The position numbers and the translations under genes are program-made. A stretch of DNA of 17,099 nt, taken from Pseudomonadota bacterium. Its GTDB lineage: Bacteria > Pseudomonadota > Alphaproteobacteria > Rhodospirillales > 2-02-FULL-58-16. Below the pieces are notes generated by a model, which ran no database searches, was not told the origin of the DNA, and worked only from the letters and a program-made list of their open reading frames with translations. Numbering within the stretch: position 1 is the stretch's first letter; the number at the start of each line of letters is the position of its first letter. The stretch spans positions 1 to 17,099 of the forward strand of contig JADFHR010000035.1 in NCBI GenBank assembly GCA_022567015.1, written 5' to 3'. Positions 14,831 to 17,099 of this stretch are shown in pieces.

Positions 14831-16042
14831 ATGGATTATGAGAAGTTCTTCGCCGACAAGATCGCCGTCCTGAAAACGGAAGGCCGCTATCGCGTCTTCG
14901 CCGATCTGGAACGCAAGGCGGGCGATTTCCCGCGGGCCAGGAGCTACCGCGACGGCGAGGTCTCGGAAGTCACCGTCTGGTGCGCCAACGATTACCTGGG
15001 CATGGGTCAGCATCCCGTGGTGCTCGCCGCCATGCACGAGGCGCTCGACAAATGCGGCGCCGGCGCCGGCGGCACCCGCAACATCTCGGGCACCAACCAC
15101 TATCACGTCCTGTTGGAGCGCGAGCTGGCCGATCTCCACCGCACGGAGGAGGCCCTTTTGTTCGGCTCCGGATGGATGGCGAACATGACCGCGCTCAGCA
15201 CCATCGGCGCCATGGTGCCCGAGTGCGTCATCCTGTCGGACGAAAAAAACCACAACTCGATGATCGAGGGCATCCGCCACTCCAAGGCCGAAAAGCGGAT
15301 CTTCAAGCACAACGACGTGGCGCACCTGGACCGCCTGCTGGGCGAATACGAGCCCGGGCGGGCCAAGCTGGTGGTGTTCGAATCGGTCTATTCCATGGAC
15401 GGCGACATCGCGCCCATCGGAGAGATGGTCGACGTGGCCGAGAAACACAACGCGATGACGTTCCTGGACGAGGTCCACGCGGTCGGCCTGTACGGCGAGC
15501 GCGGCGCCGGTGTCGCCGAGCGCGACGGACACATGCACCGCATCACCATCATCCAGGGGACCCTGGCCAAGGCCTTCGGCGTGGTCGGCGGCTATATCGC
15601 CGGCTCCGCCGCCATGTGCGATTTCGTCCGCTCCTACGGCTCCGGTTTCATCTTCTCCACCGCCATGCCGCCCGGCGTCGCCGCCGCGGCCCTGGCCAGC
15701 GTGCGCTACCTCAAGGAGCACAACGATCTGCGCGAAAAGCACCAGGAGCGCGCGGCGGCGTTGAAGCGGCGCCTGCGCGAAGCGGCCATCCCCTTCCTGC
15801 CCACGGTCAGCCACATCGTTCCGGTGATGGTGGGGGATGCGCGCCTGTGCAAAGCGGCCAGCGACGAACTCATGGACCGCCACGCAATCTACGTCCAGCC
15901 CATCAACTATCCGACGGTGGAGCGCGGCAGCGAACGCCTGCGGTTCACGCCGGGCCCGCTGCACACGGACGCCGACATGGACCACCTGATCGCCGCGCTC
16001 AAGGAGGTGTGGAGCCGGCTGGGTCTGAAGGCGGCGGCTTAG
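14831..16042 (+). CDS. hemA: 5-aminolevulinate synthase
   Basis: Condenses glycine with succinyl-CoA to 5-aminolevulinate and CO2, the first step of haem and corrinoid synthesis by the C4 route, in the cytosol with pyridoxal phosphate. ATG 14831 gives 403 residues starting MDYEKFFADK, as in alphaproteobacterial HemA; GGGGAGGG a few bases upstream serves as ribosome binding site, and the in-frame ATG at 14801 is less likely. Motifs: WCANDYLGMGQHP (50-62), GAGAGGTRNISGTNHYH (76-92), the PLP-contacting DEVH (213-216) and the Schiff-base Lys247 in TLAKAFG, almost the same number as in Rhodobacter HemA. No FNR box is visible directly before hemA, but read-through from the upstream operator-bearing transcript past the hairpin is possible. 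Confidence 0.96.
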   Translation: MDYEKFFADKIAVLKTEGRYRVFADLERKAGDFPRARSYRDGEVSEVTVWCANDYLGMGQHPVVLAAMHEALDKCGAGAGGTRNISGTNHYHVLLERELADLHRTEEALLFGSGWMANMTALSTIGAMVPECVILSDEKNHNSMIEGIRHSKAEKRIFKHNDVAHLDRLLGEYEPGRAKLVVFESVYSMDGDIAPIGEMVDVAEKHNAMTFLDEVHAVGLYGERGAGVAERDGHMHRITIIQGTLAKAFGVVGGYIAGSAAMCDFVRSYGSGFIFSTAMPPGVAAAALASVRYLKEHNDLREKHQERAAALKRRLREAAIPFLPTVSHIVPVMVGDARLCKAASDELMDRHAIYVQPINYPTVERGSERLRFTPGPLHTDADMDHLIAALKEVWSRLGLKAAA

Positions 16043-16200
16043 GCGACGGCTTAGGCGGCCGGCGGCGGCCGGCCGGTGGTCTCCGGAGAAGACGGACTGA
16101 GAGCTTTGCGGATAGCGAAACTGATTCGGGAGCGGAGTCTCGAGCGCCCCTCCAAGGGAGCCGCCGCGTTTCAGGCTCCGGGAAGACTGGAGCCGAGGGC

Positions 16201-17099
16201 GTGAGTCTGGATATTTTCTTTTCTTGCGGGGAAGCCTCGTCCGATGCCCACGGGGCGGCTCTTTTTCGGGCAATCCGCAAAAGGCACGGCAATGTACATG
16301 GCTTTGGAATGGGCTCCCGGGAGCTTGCCGCCGAGGGAATGGACATTCGAGCCAACGCCTCGAACCTGAATATCGTCGGTCTTTTTGATTGGATTGGAAA
16401 AGCCGGAGGGGTTCTCCGGGCCTACCGGGATCTTATTAAGGCCGTGGATAAACGCAAGCCGGATTGCGCCGTGCTGATGGATCTCCCGGACTTCAACCTT
16501 TTCCTCGCCAGGCAGCTCAAACGGCGCGGAATCCCCGTGGTCTATTATATTTCTCCGCAGGTGTGGGCCTGGAGAAAGAACCGGGTGCATAAGCTCCGCC
16601 GTTGCGTGGATAAGATGCTGGTGGTTTTTCCCTTTGAGAAGGCCTTTTACGAAAGGGCCGGGGTTCCGGTCGAGTTCGTGGGGCATCCGCTTCTGGATCG
16701 CGTTCGGGTCAGAGGGAGTTATCGCCCCCAGCATGAAGTGGTTGCCGCCCCCCGTCTGGCGGTACTTCCGGGCAGCCGCCGGGGAGAATTGAAATATCAC
16801 CGGGAACTGGTGAACAAGCTCCTGAAACGCCTTTGGGCCGAGTATCCGACAATGGAGGTGCGGATGCCGGTGGCGAGCACCGTGGACCTCGCCTGCATGA
16901 AGGCGCTGTTCCCGGACAAGAGAATCCTGTTTCAGGAGGCAGCCGCTACGGAAGCGATGGAATGGGCGGATCTGGCCGTCATTGCTTCCGGCACGGCGAC
17001 TCTGGAGGCGGCGCTTGTGGGAACACCCTCTCTGTTGTTCTACCGGGTGGGGAAGGCCACCGCGTTCATTTACCACAACGTAGCCAGGTACCGTGGTTT
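16201..17099 (+). CDS. lpxB: Lipid-A-disaccharide synthase, 3' end cut by window edge
   Basis: A peripheral inner-membrane glycosyltransferase that joins UDP-2,3-diacylglucosamine and lipid X to make the lipid A disaccharide. The frame starts with GTG 16201 (VSLDIFFSCGEASSDAHGAA) and stays open for 299 codons to the window edge; the E. coli enzyme has 382 residues, so roughly the last fifth is missing. LpxB signatures: CGEASSDAHG (9-18), DLPDFNLFLA, YYISPQVWAWRKNRV, FPFEKAFYE, FVGHPLLD, LPGSRRGE and ASGTATLEAAL. GAGG lies just before the start; no ATG lies shortly upstream in frame. Codon use is strikingly different from hemA, with many codons ending in T (CTT, TTT, TAT, GAT). No other lipid A gene (lpxA, lpxD, fabZ) is seen. 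Identity is firm; foreign origin is inference. Confidence 0.93.
   Translation, partial: MSLDIFFSCGEASSDAHGAALFRAIRKRHGNVHGFGMGSRELAAEGMDIRANASNLNIVGLFDWIGKAGGVLRAYRDLIKAVDKRKPDCAVLMDLPDFNLFLARQLKRRGIPVVYYISPQVWAWRKNRVHKLRRCVDKMLVVFPFEKAFYERAGVPVEFVGHPLLDRVRVRGSYRPQHEVVAAPRLAVLPGSRRGELKYHRELVNKLLKRLWAEYPTMEVRMPVASTVDLACMKALFPDKRILFQEAAATEAMEWADLAVIASGTATLEAALVGTPSLLFYRVGKATAFIYHNVARYRG

Overview
The window looks like a chromosomal segment of a high-GC alphaproteobacterium, probably Rhodospirillales-like. Three things suggest this: an ALAS-type HemA (the Shemin, or C4, route to haem), an alphaproteobacterial-style PyrE, and CRP/FNR-type operators of the kind used by facultatively anaerobic relatives. 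This is inferred from gene content; no database search was possible.

Layout. Positions 1-1910: the 3' part of pyrE, a secreted mono-haem cytochrome c gene, and a small cysteine-containing exported protein. The last two each follow a symmetrical FNR/DNR/FixK-like operator. Positions 2165-5012: a lower-GC cassette encoding a CuA subunit II, a B-family (ba3-like) haem-copper oxidase subunit I and a small two-helix membrane protein, behind another FNR-like box. A 107-bp imperfect palindrome closes the cassette. Positions 5165-10934: a complete Dpp/Opp-type ABC importer (binding protein, two ATPases, two permeases). The last four genes overlap by ATGA, and an intergenic repeat separates them from the binding-protein gene. 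Positions 10987-12694: two minus-strand genes, a 90-residue helical protein and an RsbU/SpoIIE-type phosphatase with a degenerate receiver domain. Between them is an AT-rich patch with DnaA boxes that resembles a replication origin. Positions 12787-13137: a repeat-rich intergenic region. Positions 13248-16042: an FNR-like box, a class III aminotransferase, a terminator-like hairpin and hemA. From 16201 to the right edge: a 5' fragment of lpxB with visibly different codon use.

How the genes may work together. Four CRP/FNR-type palindromes lie ahead of a cytochrome c, a small exported protein, the haem-copper oxidase cassette and the aminotransferase upstream of hemA. This suggests a small low-oxygen or NO-responsive set covering electron transfer and perhaps haem supply.

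The most notable observation is in the haem-copper subunit I. It is clearly ba3-like, yet it has Tyr where one CuB histidine should be (279) and Tyr where the proximal histidine of the active-site haem should be (381). Both low-spin haem histidines, the His-Tyr pair of helix VI and the whole CuA site of its partner are kept. This points to a divergent haem-copper enzyme or a repurposed electron-transfer/sensor protein rather than a standard terminal oxidase.
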